Assembly (NCBI GenBank): GCA_902803155.1
Contig: CADCOU010000101.1
Location: forward strand, 1 to 6,524
Source: an uncultured Lachnospiraceae bacterium
GTDB lineage: Bacteria > Bacillota > Clostridia > Lachnospirales > Lachnospiraceae
Reading direction: 5' to 3'
DNA length: 6,524 nt
The notes under the pieces were generated by a model that ran no database searches, was not told the origin of the DNA, and worked only from the letters and a program-made list of their open reading frames with translations. Within the stretch, counting starts at the first letter, position 1, and each line of letters begins with the position of its first letter. Of this stretch, positions 5,991-6,524 are shown one piece after another. A program made the translations under genes and the position numbers.

Positions 5991-6524
5991 ATGTCAGACA
6001 AGAATAAGGCTCCTAAGCGGGATATCAGCAAGTACATACGCCTGCGCGGAGCCGGTGAACATAACCTGAAGAACATTGATCTTGATATCCCGAGGGGACA
6101 GCTGGTCGTCATGACCGGTCTGTCCGGGTCGGGCAAGAGCAGTCTTGCCTTTGATACGATCTATGCCGAGGGGCAGCGCCGCTATATGGAGTCCCTCTCC
6201 AGCTACGCGCGTCAGTTCCTGGGACAGATGGAGAAGCCGAAGGTGGAAAGCCTGGAAGGCCTTCCGCCTGCGATCTCCATCGATCAGAAGTCGACCAATC
6301 ACAATCCCAGGTCTACGGTCGGAACCGTGACGGAGGTTTACGATTACTTCCGTCTTCTTTACGCGCGCTGCGGTATCGTCCACTGCCCGACCTGCGGAAG
6401 AGAGATTAAAAAGCAGACCGTGGACCAGATGGTCGATACGCTGATGGGACTGCCGGAGCGGACGCGCCTGCAGCTCCTCGCCCCGGTCGTCCGGGGGCGC
6501 AAGGGCATGCATGAGAAGGTTCTC
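5991..6524 (+). CDS. uvrA: Excinuclease ABC subunit UvrA, N-terminal part, truncated by window end
   Basis: The first 178 residues of UvrA (about 940 in full), the dimeric ABC-type ATPase that scans DNA for lesions and hands it to UvrB. After a short charged N-terminus (MSDKNKAPKRDISKY), RLRGAGEHNLKNIDLDIPRG leads into Walker A GLSGSGKSS (43-51) of the first nucleotide-binding domain. LAFDTIYAEGQRRYMESLS, YARQFLGQMEKP, PPAISIDQKSTNHNPRSTVG, TVTEVYDYFRLLYAR and CPTCGREI (132-139) are close to the family pattern, followed by the start of the UvrB-binding region (LAPVVRGRKGMHEK). The frame is open to the last base; the signature motifs, zinc modules and second ATPase domain lie beyond the window. 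Start ATG 5991 has AGAGG 5 bases upstream. Its position directly after uvrB, as in Bacillus uvrBA, implies joint SOS-controlled expression from the promoter at 3858-3886. Confidence 0.98.
   Translation, partial: MSDKNKAPKRDISKYIRLRGAGEHNLKNIDLDIPRGQLVVMTGLSGSGKSSLAFDTIYAEGQRRYMESLSSYARQFLGQMEKPKVESLEGLPPAISIDQKSTNHNPRSTVGTVTEVYDYFRLLYARCGIVHCPTCGREIKKQTVDQMVDTLMGLPERTRLQLLAPVVRGRKGMHEKVL

Overview
The window looks like an ordinary chromosomal stretch from a moderate-GC member of the Bacillota, most likely a clostridial or Lachnospiraceae-like bacterium. Three things point that way: the uvrB-uvrA order in one operon, an SOS box of the Bacillus/Gram-positive LexA (DinR) type in front of uvrB, and strong GGAGG-like ribosome binding sites. 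Genus and species cannot be set from the sequence alone. All five genes lie on the + strand with little space between them. No mobile element, CRISPR array, tRNA or rRNA was seen.

Layout. (1) 2-325: the last 107 codons of ATP-dependent phosphoenolpyruvate carboxykinase (pckA), closed by a long GC-rich hairpin at 351-384. (2) 461-2587: a GH13 glycogen debranching enzyme (GlgX/isoamylase type). After a 10-base gap, and probably co-transcribed, comes (3) 2598-3719: MnmA, the tRNA-U34 2-thiolation enzyme, followed by a strong hairpin terminator at 3792-3822. (4) 3823-3968: a compact control region with a LexA box overlapping the -35 element of an extended -10 promoter, a short palindrome across the expected transcription start, and a leader able to form a small pseudoknot. 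(5) 3969-5951: complete uvrB. (6) 5991-6524: the first 178 codons of uvrA, cut by the window edge.

How the genes work together. PckA and the debranching enzyme both belong to central carbohydrate metabolism (gluconeogenesis and glycogen breakdown), but the hairpin between them suggests separate transcripts. MnmA is linked to glgX only by position. UvrB and UvrA act together in nucleotide excision repair: UvrA finds the lesion and loads UvrB, which then recruits the UvrC nuclease. The SOS box suggests that both are induced by DNA damage.

I found no sign of a previously undescribed system. The points most worth a second look are the SOS box/promoter architecture, the possible pseudoknot in the uvrB leader, and the three-cysteine (CxxC...C) arrangement in MnmA.
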